DNA of 64,000 bases from Planktothricoides raciborskii GIHE-MW2 (GTDB taxonomy: Bacteria; Cyanobacteriota; Cyanobacteriia; Cyanobacteriales; Laspinemataceae): positions 5,691,001 through 5,755,000 of the forward strand of contig NZ_CP159837.1 of assembly GCF_040564635.1 (NCBI RefSeq), given 5' to 3'. Shown here in pieces: positions 26,410 through 35,831 of the stretch. A program made the position numbers and the translations under genes. The stretch's first letter is position 1. The number at the start of each line of letters is the position of its first letter. Under the pieces are notes generated by a model. It made no database searches and was not told the DNA's origin. It was given only the letters and a program-made list of their open reading frames with translations.

Positions 26410-27750
26410 ATGCTTGTAGAGTTCAGCGTGGAAAATTATCGGTCAATTAAGGAAAAACAAACTTTAAGCATGGTGGCATCTACAGAAGAAACTTTGCTGG
26501 CAAGTAATAGTTTTCCGATGCCTAATAGTAAAAAAATTCGATTATTGACAAGTACAGCGATTTACGGACCAAATGCTTCCGGTAAGAGTAATTTAGTGCA
26601 AGCTATTCAAACTTTTCAGAGAATTGTGCTTAATTCTGCTAGTCGAATGCAAGTGGGCGATCGCTTTCCTGTTCAACCCTTTTTATTTGATACTGCTTAT
26701 GAGCAAAAACCCACTGGTTTTGAAGTTATTTTTATTCAGGATAACATTCGTTATGCTTATGGAATATCTTTAGACCAGAAGCGGGTATATGAAGAGTGGT
26801 TACTCGCTTATCCCAAAGGAAGGGCGCAAACCTGGTTTTCTCGTCGATATAATCCAGAAAATCCTGATTTATAACCAGAAAATCATGGTTATGAATGGTC
26901 GTTTCCCTCATTAAAAGGAGAAAAAAAGCGCATTCAACAATTGGTGCGGCCAAATTCTTTATTTCTCTCCCATGCTGCTCAGAATAATCACCCTGAACTT
27001 ACAGAGATATTTAGCTGGTTTTTAGATGATATAAAAATTATTAATTGTGAAAATATATTTTTGCGAGTATATACAGCCCAACTATGTGAAACAAATCCCC
27101 AATTAAAAAACTTTATTGTCACCATACTTAGACAAGCAGATTTTGATATTTATGACATCGCGGTTAAAACTGAAGCCTTACCAAATAATCAACAAAATTT
27201 GCTAGATGCCATACCTTCATTTTTATCAGAAAAAGTTTTTCAACAAGAATCTAATGAACCAGTCGTTGAAGACCTATACCAATTATTCAAACTAGATCAA
27301 ACAGAAAAAATTTTTCTCATGCATAAATTAGAAAATGCTGAAAATGATTTTAGAGAATTACAATTAGAACAAGAATCAGAAGGAACTCAGCGTTTATTTG
27401 AAATAGCTGGGTTTGTGCTAGAAGTTTTAATCGAAGGAAAAATTATCATCATAGATGAACTCGATCGCAGTATGCACCCAATTCTGGCTAGGGAGTTAGT
27501 CAGAATGTTTAATAATCCAGAAATTAACAAAAATCATGCCCAGTTAATTTTTACCACTCACGATACTACTCTGTTAGATAGAGAGATATTTCGTGCGGAT
27601 CAGATTTGGTTTACGGAAAAAAATCACAGTCAAACCAAGTTATATTCTTTGCTGGAATTTCGCCCTAGGGAAGATGAATCATTGCAGCGAGGTTATCTGT
27701 TAGGTAGATATGGAGCCATTCCTTTTATTAGTGGATTGAGTATTTATTGA
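26410..27750 (+). pseudogene. RloA/AbiLi-like AAA ATPase interrupted by a stop codon
   Basis: A single reading frame of 447 codons is interrupted by one in-frame TAA at 26872-26874 (codon 155). The N-terminal piece has VEFSVENYRSIKEKQTLSMV and Walker A GPNASGKS (residues 53-60). After the stop the frame continues without loss (PENHGYEWSFPSLKGEKKRI), with Walker B IIIIDELDRSMHP (D349, E350) and switch His in IFTTHDTTLLDREIF. It ends LLGRYGAIPFISGL. This is the ATPase type found with RloB. If the stop is real, only a 154-residue fragment with Walker A is made. A sequencing error is possible and would restore the gene. Confidence 0.8.
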
Positions 27751-27753
27751 GTA

Positions 27754-27945
27754 TTGAGGGAATCAAAAAAATCCGGTATCCTGAAAAAGGGCGATCGCTA
27801 TCAAAAAAATCTGTCATTATATCAACCGTTAAAAGATTACCAAACAACAGCCATCCAGCGAGCCGAAAAGCTGACTAAAACTGGACAGGATAACCCATCA
27901 ACACAAGTTCACGAGTTAGTCAAATACTTAAACAGTCAGAGTTAA
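27754..27945 (+). pseudogene. C-terminal remnant of RloB/AbiLii
   Basis: The 63 codons after the ATPase stop read ILKKGDRYQKNLSLYQPLKD, then YQTTAIQRAEKLTKTGQDNP and STQVHELVKYL. The Y-K-x-N...A-x-x-R-A...NPST-x-VH-x-LV pattern is the C-terminus of the RloB family, with about 130 N-terminal residues missing. No convincing start codon or ribosome-binding site is present (TTG only). RloA/RloB-type pairs occur with type I restriction systems and as AbiL abortive infection. Confidence 0.65.
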
Positions 27946-28102
27946 ACTAATTCAGAGTTAAACTAATTTTGATGTTACTGGAATTTTCTCAATTTCAGGC
28001 AGTTAAATTCATGGTCGCTTTAAAGACCTATTTCGACTGGGAAAAGCCGATCGCGCACCCCTATCTCTCCCCTCCGTGTAACTCTGTGCCCTGAAGGAGA
28101 CA

Positions 28103-28166
28103 AGAAACCGGGTTTCTACGCAAATTGGGGGAAAATATCCCAGGTTCATCAAGAAACCCGGTTTCT
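28103..28166. repeat. REPIN-like 64-bp element upstream of metH
   Basis: AGAAACCGGGTTTCT (28103-28117) and AGAAACCCGGTTTCT (28152-28166) are inverted around a 34-bp interior. It ends 85 bp before the metH start and is likely to lie in the leader or promoter. The remainder of 27946-28250 holds no gene. Confidence 0.8.
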
Positions 28167-28250
28167 GGTGCCTGCACCCGAAAACAAGGCAAAATAGAAT
28201 AGCGAATAATGAGAAAATCCTTAAGGATAAAGATTTTTGGGAGAACACGA

Positions 28251-31200
28251 ATGAAAAGCCCCTTCCTGGAACGTCTCCACAGCCCCGATCGCCCAGTAAT
28301 TGTCTTTGATGGCGCAATGGGCACCAACCTGCAAGTCCAAAACCTGACCGCTGCGGACTTTGGCGGGCCGGAGTATGAAGGTTGTAACGAATACCTGGTT
28401 TACACCAAACCGGAAGCGGTGGCAAAAGTCCATCGCAGTTTTTTGGCTGCGGGGGCTGACGTAATCGAAACGGACACCTTTGGCGGCACTTCTATAGTTT
28501 TGGCTGAGTATGACTTAGCAGACAAAGCTTATGAACTGAACAAAACGGCGGCGGAATTAGCAAAATCCGTGACCGCTGAGTTCTCCACCCCGGAAAAACC
28601 CCGGTTTGTGGCGGGTTCAATGGGGCCGGGGACGAAATTGCCCACCCTGGGACATATTGATTTTGACACCCTGTATCACGCTTTCGTCGAACAAGCGGAA
28701 GGACTTTATGACGGGGGAGTAGACCTATTTTTAGTGGAAACTTGCCAAGATGTGTTGCAAATTAAGGCAGCCCTGAATGGTATTGAGGCGGTTTTTGCCA
28801 AAAAAGGCGATCGCCGTCCGATTATGGTTTCCGTAACAATGGAACAAATGGGCACCATGTTAGTAGGGTCGGAAATTAACGCCGCTTTGTCAATTTTAGA
28901 ACCCTATCCCATTGATATCCTCGGTCTAAATTGCGCCACCGGGCCGGATTTAATGAAAGACCATATCCGCTATCTTTGCGAACAGTCACCATTTATTGTT
29001 TCTTGTATTCCTAACGCCGGTTTGCCGGAAAATGTTGGCGGTCAAGCCCATTACAAATTAACCCCGATGGAATTCCGCATGGCTTTAATGCACTTTGTGG
29101 AAGATTTGGGCGTACAAATTATTGGCGGCTGTTGCGGAACCCGACCAGAACATATTGGCGCATTAGCAGAAGTTGTCCAAACTTTGAAACCGAAACCGCG
29201 CCCCGTTCGCAATCATTTGCAAAATGAACAAGACCGGGATATTCTCAACTATATTCCCGCTGCCGCATCTATATATAGTACCCAACCGTATCAACAAGAT
29301 AATTCATTTTTAATTGTTGGCGAACGCTTAAATGCTAGTGGGTCTAAGCAATGCCGAACCATGCTGAATAATGAAGACTGGGATGGGTTGGTTGCTTTGG
29401 CAAAATCCCAAGTAAAAGAAGGAGCCCATGTCCTCGATGTGAACGTGGATTATGTGGGTCGGGATGGGGTACGGGATATGCATGAATTGGTGTCCCGGTT
29501 AGTCACAAATGTGACTTTACCCCTGATGTTGGACTCCACAGAATGGGAAAAGATGGAGGCGGGTTTAAAGGTGGCAGGGGGCAAATGTTTGCTGAATTCC
29601 ACTAACTATGAAGATGGCGAACCGCGTTTTTATCAAGTATTAGAACTGGCGAAAAAGTACGGCGCCGGGGTGGTGGTGGGCACCATTGATGAGGAGGGTA
29701 TGGCCCGCACAGCCGATAAAAAATTTGCGATCGCGCAACGGGCATATAATGCCGCCATTGAATATGGAATTCCCGCCCATGAAATCTTTTTTGATACTCT
29801 GGCTTTACCCATTTCTACGGGTATTGAAGAAGACCGAAAAAATGGCCAAGCCACCATTGAATCGATTAAGCGCATTCGCGAAGAATTGCCCGGTTGTCAT
29901 GTTTTATTAGGGGTTTCTAATATTTCCTTTGGCTTGAATCCAGCAGCCCGCCAAGTGCTGAATTCAGTGTTTTTGCATGAAGCGATGCAGGTGGGTTTAG
30001 ATAGCGCGATTGTTAGCGCCAGCAAGATTCTCCCTTTGGCAAAAATTGACCCCGAACATCAAGAAGTTTGCCGTCAATTAATTTACGACCAACGTAAATT
30101 TGATGGGGATGTTTGCATTTATGACCCCTTGGCAGAACTGACTAAATTATTTGAAGGGAAGACCACAAAGCGCGATCGCAGCGCCACGGAAAACTTGCCC
30201 TTAGAACAACGTCTCACCCAGCATATTATTGATGGCGAACGGATTGGTTTAGAACAGGTACTAGCCCAAGCCTTAGAAAAATATCCTCCCTTAGATATCA
30301 TCAATATCTATCTATTAGATGGGATGAAAGTTGTGGGCGAACTGTTTGGTTCCGGGCAAATGCAATTGCCCTTTGTATTGCAATCTGCGGAAACCATGAA
30401 AGCCGCCGTTGCCTATCTCCAACCCTTCATGGAAAAAGAAGAAGCAGGGGATAATGCCAAAGGAACTTTAGTCATTGCCACGGTGAAAGGGGATGTCCAT
30501 GATATTGGCAAAAACTTAGTCGATATTATTCTCTCTAATAACGGCTATCGGGTGATTAACCTGGGCATTAAACAGCCGGTAGAAAATATCATCGAAGCCT
30601 ACCAAAAGCATAAAGCTGACTGTATTGCCATGAGTGGGTTACTGGTAAAATCCACCGCTTTTATGAAAGATAACCTGGAAACTTTCAACGAACGCGGCAT
30701 TACCGTCCCCGTGATTTTAGGAGGGGCAGCTTTAACCCCGAAATTTGTCCATCAAGATTGCCAAAATACCTATAAAGGTAAAGTGATTTACGGAAAAGAT
30801 GCCTTTTCTGATTTGCATTTTATGGATAAATTAATGCCTGCGAAAAAAGCAGGTAACTGGGATGATATCCAAGGCTTCCTGGATGAAATATCAGAAACTC
30901 AGAAACCGGGTTTATTAACAGAATCTCTGTCAAATAACCAAAATCCTGATATAAACCCGGTTTCTAATTCTAGCCCCGGTCAAAAAGAGGGAGAGCAAAA
31001 AGCAGAAACAATCGTAGAAATTGATACGCGACGTTCGGAAGCCGTTGCCGTGGATATTGAACGACCCACCCCACCATTCTGGGGTACGAAAATATTGCAA
31101 CCGGCGGATATTCCTTTAGAAGAAATCTTTTGGCATTTGGACTTACAAGCCCTATTTGTGGGGCAGTGGCAATTCCGCAAACCGAAAGAACAATCACGGG

Positions 31201-31889
31201 AAGAATATGACCAGTTTCTCGCGGAAACCGTCCATCCGATTTTAGCGGAATGGAAACAGCGAGTGGTGGCGGAAAATATCCTGCATCCCCAGGCAATTTA
31301 TGGCTATTTCCCCTGTCAAGCAGAGGGCAACACTTTATATATATATGACCCGCAAGCTGTGGCCGAAAATCAAGATATTCAGTCTCTAGAACCGATTACT
31401 TTCTTTGAGTTTCCCCGGCAAAAGTCAGGACGACGGTTATGTATTGCGGATTTCTTTGCCCCGAAAGAAACAGGTAAAATTGATGTGTTTCCCATGCACG
31501 CGGTGACAGTCGGCGAAATTGCCACGGAATACGCTAAGAAGTTGTTTGATTCTAATCAATATACCGATTATTTGTATTTCCACGGTATCGCCGTCCAAAC
31601 CGCAGAGGCGATCGCGGAATGGCTTCATACCCGAATTCGTCGGGAGTTAGGATTTGCATCAGAAGAACCGGACAATATTCGCGATATGTTGCAACAACGT
31701 TATCGCGGTTCTCGGTATAGTTTTGGTTATCCCGCTTGTCCGAATATGCAAGACCAATATAAGCAGCTAGAGTTGCTAGGATGCGATCGCATTAATATGT
31801 ATATGGACGAAAGCGAACAAATTTATCCTGAACAGTCAACTACGGCGATTATTACTTATCACCCAGTGGCGAAATATTTCAGTGCTTAA
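28251..31889 (+). CDS. metH: Cobalamin-dependent methionine synthase
   Basis: Transfers a methyl group from 5-methyltetrahydrofolate to homocysteine through B12. The four modules are in order. The homocysteine domain (about 1-315) has the zinc ligand Cys in [16 protein letters not shown]. The pterin domain (about 345-600) has [12 protein letters not shown] and [12 protein letters not shown]. The B12 cap and binding domain (about 640-870) has [20 protein letters not shown], with the axial His. The AdoMet reactivation domain (about 925-1212) has [20 protein letters not shown] and [19 protein letters not shown] 28251 is chosen because GGGAG lies 7 bases upstream; this gives 1212 residues. Residues about 884-905, between the B12 and reactivation domains, are encoded by a REPIN-like element that keeps the frame open. 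No cobalamin riboswitch was recognised upstream. Confidence 0.96.
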   Translation: MKSPFLERLHSPDRPVIVFDGAMGTNLQVQNLTAADFGGPEYEGCNEYLVYTKPEAVAKVHRSFLAAGADVIETDTFGGTSIVLAEYDLADKAYELNKTAAELAKSVTAEFSTPEKPRFVAGSMGPGTKLPTLGHIDFDTLYHAFVEQAEGLYDGGVDLFLVETCQDVLQIKAALNGIEAVFAKKGDRRPIMVSVTMEQMGTMLVGSEINAALSILEPYPIDILGLNCATGPDLMKDHIRYLCEQSPFIVSCIPNAGLPENVGGQAHYKLTPMEFRMALMHFVEDLGVQIIGGCCGTRPEHIGALAEVVQTLKPKPRPVRNHLQNEQDRDILNYIPAAASIYSTQPYQQDNSFLIVGERLNASGSKQCRTMLNNEDWDGLVALAKSQVKEGAHVLDVNVDYVGRDGVRDMHELVSRLVTNVTLPLMLDSTEWEKMEAGLKVAGGKCLLNSTNYEDGEPRFYQVLELAKKYGAGVVVGTIDEEGMARTADKKFAIAQRAYNAAIEYGIPAHEIFFDTLALPISTGIEEDRKNGQATIESIKRIREELPGCHVLLGVSNISFGLNPAARQVLNSVFLHEAMQVGLDSAIVSASKILPLAKIDPEHQEVCRQLIYDQRKFDGDVCIYDPLAELTKLFEGKTTKRDRSATENLPLEQRLTQHIIDGERIGLEQVLAQALEKYPPLDIINIYLLDGMKVVGELFGSGQMQLPFVLQSAETMKAAVAYLQPFMEKEEAGDNAKGTLVIATVKGDVHDIGKNLVDIILSNNGYRVINLGIKQPVENIIEAYQKHKADCIAMSGLLVKSTAFMKDNLETFNERGITVPVILGGAALTPKFVHQDCQNTYKGKVIYGKDAFSDLHFMDKLMPAKKAGNWDDIQGFLDEISETQKPGLLTESLSNNQNPDINPVSNSSPGQKEGEQKAETIVEIDTRRSEAVAVDIERPTPPFWGTKILQPADIPLEEIFWHLDLQALFVGQWQFRKPKEQSREEYDQFLAETVHPILAEWKQRVVAENILHPQAIYGYFPCQAEGNTLYIYDPQAVAENQDIQSLEPITFFEFPRQKSGRRLCIADFFAPKETGKIDVFPMHAVTVGEIATEYAKKLFDSNQYTDYLYFHGIAVQTAEAIAEWLHTRIRRELGFASEEPDNIRDMLQQRYRGSRYSFGYPACPNMQDQYKQLELLGCDRINMYMDESEQIYPEQSTTAIITYHPVAKYFSA
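30901..30965. repeat. REPIN-like 65-bp element inside metH
   Basis: AGAAACCGGGTTTA (30901-30914) and TAAACCCGGTTTCT (30952-30965) are perfect 14-bp inverted arms around a 37-bp interior. The whole lies in the coding region of the linker between the B12 and AdoMet domains and introduces no stop. Confidence 0.85.
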
Positions 31890-31916
31890 ATCAATACCCA
31901 GAAACCCCTAAGTTAA

Positions 31917-31985
31917 CCCAGAAACCCGGTTTCTTCAAGAAACCGGGTTTCTTTTTCCACACCCAGAAACCCGGTTTCTTTTCTT
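31917..31985. repeat. Triple GAAACCCGGTTTC cluster after metH
   Basis: Three arm sequences follow the metH stop: AGAAACCCGGTTTCT, AGAAACCGGGTTTCT and AGAAACCCGGTTTCT. The first two can form a tight hairpin followed by TTTTT, so this may serve as the metH terminator. Confidence 0.75.
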
Positions 31986-32000
31986 GAGAAGTGCGATCGC

Positions 32001-32162
32001 TTATTTGCCAATTAATCTATCATATTCACCATGAGACCCAATCCAAAACCATAAAATCCCATTTTCAACTTCTATCCCTAAAGCCCGATAGGATTTTCCC
32101 ACTCTAACCGACCAATATTGATTAACTTTCTTAAAATGTAGAGAAGGATGATTCGGTATATC
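32001..32162 (-). pseudogene. RelE/ParE-like toxin, N-terminus lost
   Basis: The minus strand reads DIPNHPSLHFKKVNQYWSVR, then VGKSYRALGIEVENGILWFW and IGSHGEYDRLIGK, ending at TAA 32001-32003. The strand pattern with RVG-x-x-YRALG and WIGSH-x-EYDRL is that of HigB/RelE-type mRNA interferases of about 85-90 residues. Only about 53 C-terminal residues remain, and no start codon is in frame. Confidence 0.65.
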
Positions 32163-32165
32163 GCA

Positions 32166-32359
32166 TTATATTTGTTGATAGTCTCCAGCTTCAAAGTCAG
32201 CCAGGGCTTCTTTAGCTAAATCATTTTACCATCCAGAATATCTTGTTCTAATTGTCGATCCCATTGTTGGTAATCTAAATCTAGTAACCAATTGCGTAAT
32301 TTAGCAAAATCTGTTTCGGAAAGATTTAAAATAGCGGCTTCAATTTGTTCAACTGTCAT
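32166..32359 (-). pseudogene. Antitoxin partner, frameshifted
   Basis: From ATG 32359 the minus strand reads MTVEQIEAAILNLSETDFAK and LRNWLLDLDYQQWDRQLEQD, then meets TAG just after GKMI. The other frame continues as LAKEALADFEAGDYQQI to TAA at 32166. A small deletion near 32225 (GGTAAAATGATTTAG) accounts for this. The LAKEALADFEAGD tail is common in antitoxins preceding this toxin type in cyanobacteria. Confidence 0.6.
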
Positions 32360-32536
32360 AATTACTCAATTCTCCTAAACAGTTATTAAGATTATAGCAT
32401 TTTTCAAATTAATTAGGCGGAGATTGCTTTTTCGGTCGGCAGGCGATCAGGTGGCGATCGCCTTTTCTGTCAGAAACCAAAGTCCCAAGAAAACCGGTTT
32501 CTTAACTAAGATGTGGGCGATGATGCTAAAATTAAC

Positions 32537-32605
32537 CCAGAAACCGAGTTTTTTGATTAAGTTAACCCAGAAACCCGGTTTTTTTTTCGCAACCCGGTTT
32601 CTTTT
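32537..32605. repeat. GAAACCGGTTTC-type repeats before the IPK gene
   Basis: Four arms occur in 32488-32605 (AGAAACCGAGTTTTT, AGAAACCCGGTTTTTT and others), partly in direct orientation behind TTAACCC. The interval 32360-32637 shows no gene apart from these. Confidence 0.65.
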
Positions 32606-32637
32606 TTGTCAGCGATCGCTTATCTAAGAAAATTGCC

Positions 32638-33429
32638 ATGATGTTAACTTTTATTAAATTGGGTGGTTCTCTGATTACGGACAAACGAGAACCTAGCAGC
32701 TTTCATCGCCAAATTATCTATCAAGTTGCCCAAGAAATTGCCCAGGTCAGAAGAACACAACCGGAATGGCGCTGGTTAATTGGGCATGGTAGCGGGTCTT
32801 TTGGTCATTTTGTAGCCAAAAAATATGGCACAATCGATGGAGTTGTCACCGCTGAACAATGGCAGGGATTTGCCGAAGTTAGTGTCATGGCTAGACGATT
32901 AAATCATCTAGTTATCGAGACTTTATCAGAATTTCGTTTACCGATTTTTTCTGTACAGCCTTCGGCATCTACTTTATGTGAAAATGGCCAAATAATTCAT
33001 ATGCAAACGGTGCCAATTGTCACCGCATTAAAACATCGCTTGATTCCCGTGGTTTATGGGGATGTGGCAGTGGATGCACGGCTGGGAGGCACGATTATTT
33101 CTACAGAAAAAATATTTGCCTATTTAGCCAAAGAATTAAAGCCGCAGCGGATTTTTTTATTAGGAGAAGTGGCGGGTATTTACGATCGCACCGGCAAGAT
33201 TATTGAGAAAATTACCCCAGACAACTTTGATGCGATCGCGCCAGAATTAGGCGGGTCTGATGGCACTGATGTCACCGGGGGTATGGCGGACAAAGTGGCA
33301 AAAATGTTAGCATTAATTCAAGAATTACCGGATTTAGAAGTTAGAATTTTTAGCGGTAAAGTTGTGGGACAAATAGAGGCAACTTTATTGGCTTACAAGA
33401 CTCCAGGAACTTTAATTAGTCGGAAATAG
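32638..33429 (+). CDS. Isopentenyl phosphate kinase homologue (amino-acid kinase family)
   Basis: 263 residues. The lysine loop is IKLGGSLITDK (residues 6-16). The glycine loop IGHGSGSFGH carries His57, the position of the catalytic His that marks isopentenyl phosphate kinases. The strand GDVAVDARLGGTIISTEKIF and GTDVTGGMADKVAKM at about 217-231 complete the nucleotide and substrate sites. Archaeal IPK phosphorylates isopentenyl phosphate to the diphosphate in the alternative mevalonate pathway. Cyanobacteria use the MEP route, so the physiological role here is open: salvage of isopentenyl phosphate is the likely guess, and another phosphorylated substrate is possible. The length and motif set are normal. 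Start at the first of two Met codons. Confidence 0.82.
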   Translation: MMLTFIKLGGSLITDKREPSSFHRQIIYQVAQEIAQVRRTQPEWRWLIGHGSGSFGHFVAKKYGTIDGVVTAEQWQGFAEVSVMARRLNHLVIETLSEFRLPIFSVQPSASTLCENGQIIHMQTVPIVTALKHRLIPVVYGDVAVDARLGGTIISTEKIFAYLAKELKPQRIFLLGEVAGIYDRTGKIIEKITPDNFDAIAPELGGSDGTDVTGGMADKVAKMLALIQELPDLEVRIFSGKVVGQIEATLLAYKTPGTLISRK

Positions 33430-33612
33430 ACTGGCAAAAGTCACAGAACAGAAACCACGAGCGATCGGTTTAAATAAAGCAATTTTATTTGGCAATAAAC
33501 ATAATAATATTCTAGCCAAATTATAAAGTTTTGCAAAATCCATTTATAGGGGTATTTACCGGATTTTATACTATTTACAAAAATTCATCCAACAGTAGAG
33601 GCAAAGCATTCC

Positions 33613-33666
33613 GTAGGGGCGAATGGCCATTCGCCCGTACAAGGGCGAATGGCCATTCGCCCCTAC
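33613..33666. repeat. Double GGCGAATGGCCATTCGCC palindrome
   Basis: Two consecutive copies of the palindrome GGGCGAATGGCCATTCGCCC, enclosed by GTAGG and CCTAC, lie in a 550-bp stretch (33430-33978) with no convincing gene. The related 28-bp copy is at 49074. Confidence 0.8.
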
Positions 33667-33978
33667 AATGATCAAAATATTAACCTATATACCGGAATGC
33701 TTCGCCCCGCCCCGCTATTCTATGCTTTTTTAATTGTAAACGGTATTAATTGCCGAAAAAACGCGAATATCTACCAGCTAAAAGTCGCACATAATTTATC
33801 TGCATTTGCTAAAAAAAACGCCAACACCCCGTGAATGTCGATCTGGTTTATCGGGTTTTGCTGACCTAAGCTAAGGGTTAAAGGGTGCATTGATAGATTA
33901 ATTTTTATTGCAGAACTAGACAGATCCCAATATTATGTGTTAGGTTAGTGCCTACAGGAACTCAAAATAGGAGTACCT

Positions 33979-34269
33979 ATGAAATTTGTGAGCAGAATCG
34001 GGAAAATAGCGATTGTTGGTTTTATTTTTACGATTGGTGGAATCAGTGGAACTCTCCGACCATTTCTCAGACTAGCCTATCATTCCGTAACCTTCGCCCA
34101 ATAACCTTCCCCAAAAGAAAATAAACGGGCTAAATATACACCACCACGAAGAGGATTTGACGGCACTCCTCTTATACTTGGGGGAGGTACTCATAGAGGA
34201 CAATGGGAAGAAGACTCAAAAACAGCGCCCGGATTCACCAATGCCGAAATTGGCCGATCATTTTTATGA
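33979..34269 (+). pseudogene. Small secreted protein interrupted by an in-frame stop
   Basis: ATG 33979, behind AGGAG, starts MKFVSRIGKIAIVGFIFTIG and ends after 41 codons at TAA 34102-34104. The same frame then continues for 54 codons (PSPKENKRAKYTPPRRGFDG, TPLILGGGTHRGQWEED, APGFTNAEIGRSFL). The layout of signal peptide followed by a PP-R-RG-G segment resembles the N-terminus of DUF928 proteins, and the next gene is one. It could be a 41-residue peptide gene or a truncated DUF928-like gene. Confidence 0.4.
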
Positions 34270-34557
34270 ATGTTGATGATTGATGACTGAACTCCCAGAC
34301 TGAAAAACCCAAGCTAAATTGCTATATGATTAATCAGGTTATTGTTATGATTTAAAATCATATGGCTGCATCTAAATTATGTTCTCAATTATGTAATTAG
34401 TCGTGCAATTAGGCCAAAATTTGCCTACTTACATAAATGTCTGATTCCCTGGTGAAGGCTTAGATGATGACGGCTGATATAGCAAAGGCGGCTTTCTGCT
34501 CTCGGCTATCGTGATTGTCTGTCAATATTAAATATATCCTAGTAGGATTTTCTAATT
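34270..34557. other. Gene-free interval before the DUF928 gene
   Basis: No open frame of note. ATGATT-TAA-AATCAT (near 34348-34362) is a small hairpin. The stretch just upstream of 34558 contains TCTAATT but no clear ribosome-binding site. Confidence 0.5.
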
Positions 34558-35418
34558 ATGAGCGTTTTATGGAAATTAAGCATTTTCAGTTGTCTTGTTT
34601 CAATTAGTGCAATTGCGGGAATTGTGCGACCTTTTCCCGGAGAAGCTAATACCTCAGTAAAATTTGCGCCCGACCCTTCTCCACAAGAGAATCTATTGGC
34701 CCACGACTGCCCCATAGATTTCCCTGGTTGCCACGAGGGAAACGGTTATGCACCACCGCCACCAGAAGCATTTGAAACATCTAAGCCATTTGCTCTAGAA
34801 AATCGAGGAGGAAGATGCGAAGCCGACCAGGAGTTAGACCAGGATTTAATCGGACCATCCCTGGCTCCATTAACTCCTAAATTGCCGAATCATCCCCCAA
34901 GATCGGGAATGACGGTTTCCGCTTCTCCTCAATTTTTCATCTATAGTCCTCAAACGACGGCATCAACCGCAGAATTTGTTTTAAAAGATGAAAATGAGGA
35001 GGATATCTACAGAAAGACCTTTCCCATTTCTGGGGAAGCGAAAACCTTAGTTATCCGCTTGCCTGAATCGATTAATCTTGAAGTTAATCGTAGTTATCAC
35101 TGGTATTTTTCTATCGTGTGCGATCCTGATAATTTAAGCAAGAATGTTGATATCAATGCCTGGACGCAACGAATCGAAGTTAATCCAGCTTTAGCGAATG
35201 AACTGAAAAATGCAGATACCCTGACTCAATCGGGCTTATATGCAAAAACGGGAATTTGGTATGATGCGATCGCCATTTTAGCCCAACTTCGGCAGGAAAA
35301 CTCTGATGATGCGATCGCTGCGGAAAAGTGGCAAAATCTCTTAAACTCCGCAGGACTTCAAGAATTTGTGTCCTTACCAATAGAGACGATCTCATTAGAA
35401 GAATCAACAGAAGAATAG
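34558..35418 (+). CDS. DUF928 domain secreted protein
   Basis: 286 residues. The signal peptide is MSVLWKLSIFSCLVSISAIA. A Pro- and Asp-rich region follows (CPIDFPGCHEGNGYAPPPPE). The DUF928 domain runs from LAPLTPKLPNHPPRSGMTVS and PQFFIYSPQTTASTAEFVLK through VNRSYHWYFSIVCDPDN to a helical tail with GIWYDAIAILAQLRQEN. DUF928 proteins in cyanobacteria are commonly beside CHAT-TPR and hemagglutinin-type genes, as here. The biochemical role is unknown, and the signal peptide places it outside the cytoplasm. Confidence 0.85.
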   Translation: MSVLWKLSIFSCLVSISAIAGIVRPFPGEANTSVKFAPDPSPQENLLAHDCPIDFPGCHEGNGYAPPPPEAFETSKPFALENRGGRCEADQELDQDLIGPSLAPLTPKLPNHPPRSGMTVSASPQFFIYSPQTTASTAEFVLKDENEEDIYRKTFPISGEAKTLVIRLPESINLEVNRSYHWYFSIVCDPDNLSKNVDINAWTQRIEVNPALANELKNADTLTQSGLYAKTGIWYDAIAILAQLRQENSDDAIAAEKWQNLLNSAGLQEFVSLPIETISLEESTEE

Positions 35419-35476
35419 ACTCCTTAATCTGAAAACGTAACAGTGTTTACGGAAAAATCAGGAGCTACTTCTGGTT

Positions 35477-35502
35477 AGGGTGGGCAAAATTTTACCCACC
35501 CT
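35477..35502. terminator. AGGGTGGG/CCCACCCT hairpin after the DUF928 gene
   Basis: AGGGTGGGCAAAATTTTACCC pairs with one mismatch, 58 bp after the stop codon. The hairpin belongs to the same family as 24131-24188, so it is also an interspersed repeat. Confidence 0.4.
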
Positions 35503-35675
35503 ATTGCGCTCTCATTACAAGCTAATTGTTAACGATCGCCAAAATCACTTACAGCGGTTTCGCCCCTACTGAACCACGGTAGGGCGAAGCATTCCGTAGG
35601 GGCGAAGCATTCCGGTATTTAATTTAATATTTTCAGCATCAAACTTCTGCCGGAATGCTTCGCCCGTACAATATT

Positions 35676-35731
35676 GTAGGGGCGTCCTTGCGAAGCCCAT
35701 GCCGTCAGGCTATATGGCCATTCGCCCCTAC
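35676..35731. repeat. 56-bp interspersed repeat, copy 2, within a repeat patch
   Basis: It begins GTAGGGGCGTCCTTGCGAAG and ends ATGGCCATTCGCCCCTAC. The preceding 35575-35675 carries further fragments (GTAGGGCGAAGCATTCCGTA, CCGGAATGCTTCGCCCGTAC). No gene is seen in 35419-35831. Confidence 0.8.
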
Positions 35732-35831
35732 TGCGGTCATGCTTGGCCCCTACAGATATTTCTGGTTTTCTAAATAGAAAATTCCTTAACTTCTCTGAAA
35801 TTTGGTTTGCTCAATCGATGGTTTAAGTATA

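Noticed and set aside
28010-28250. Cobalamin riboswitch upstream of metH
   Set aside because: No B12-box-like sequence was found; the leader is occupied by a REPIN-like element.
33649-33834. 61-codon plus-strand frame after the IPK gene
   Set aside because: It starts inside the GGCGAATGGCC palindrome and lacks a start context or family resemblance.
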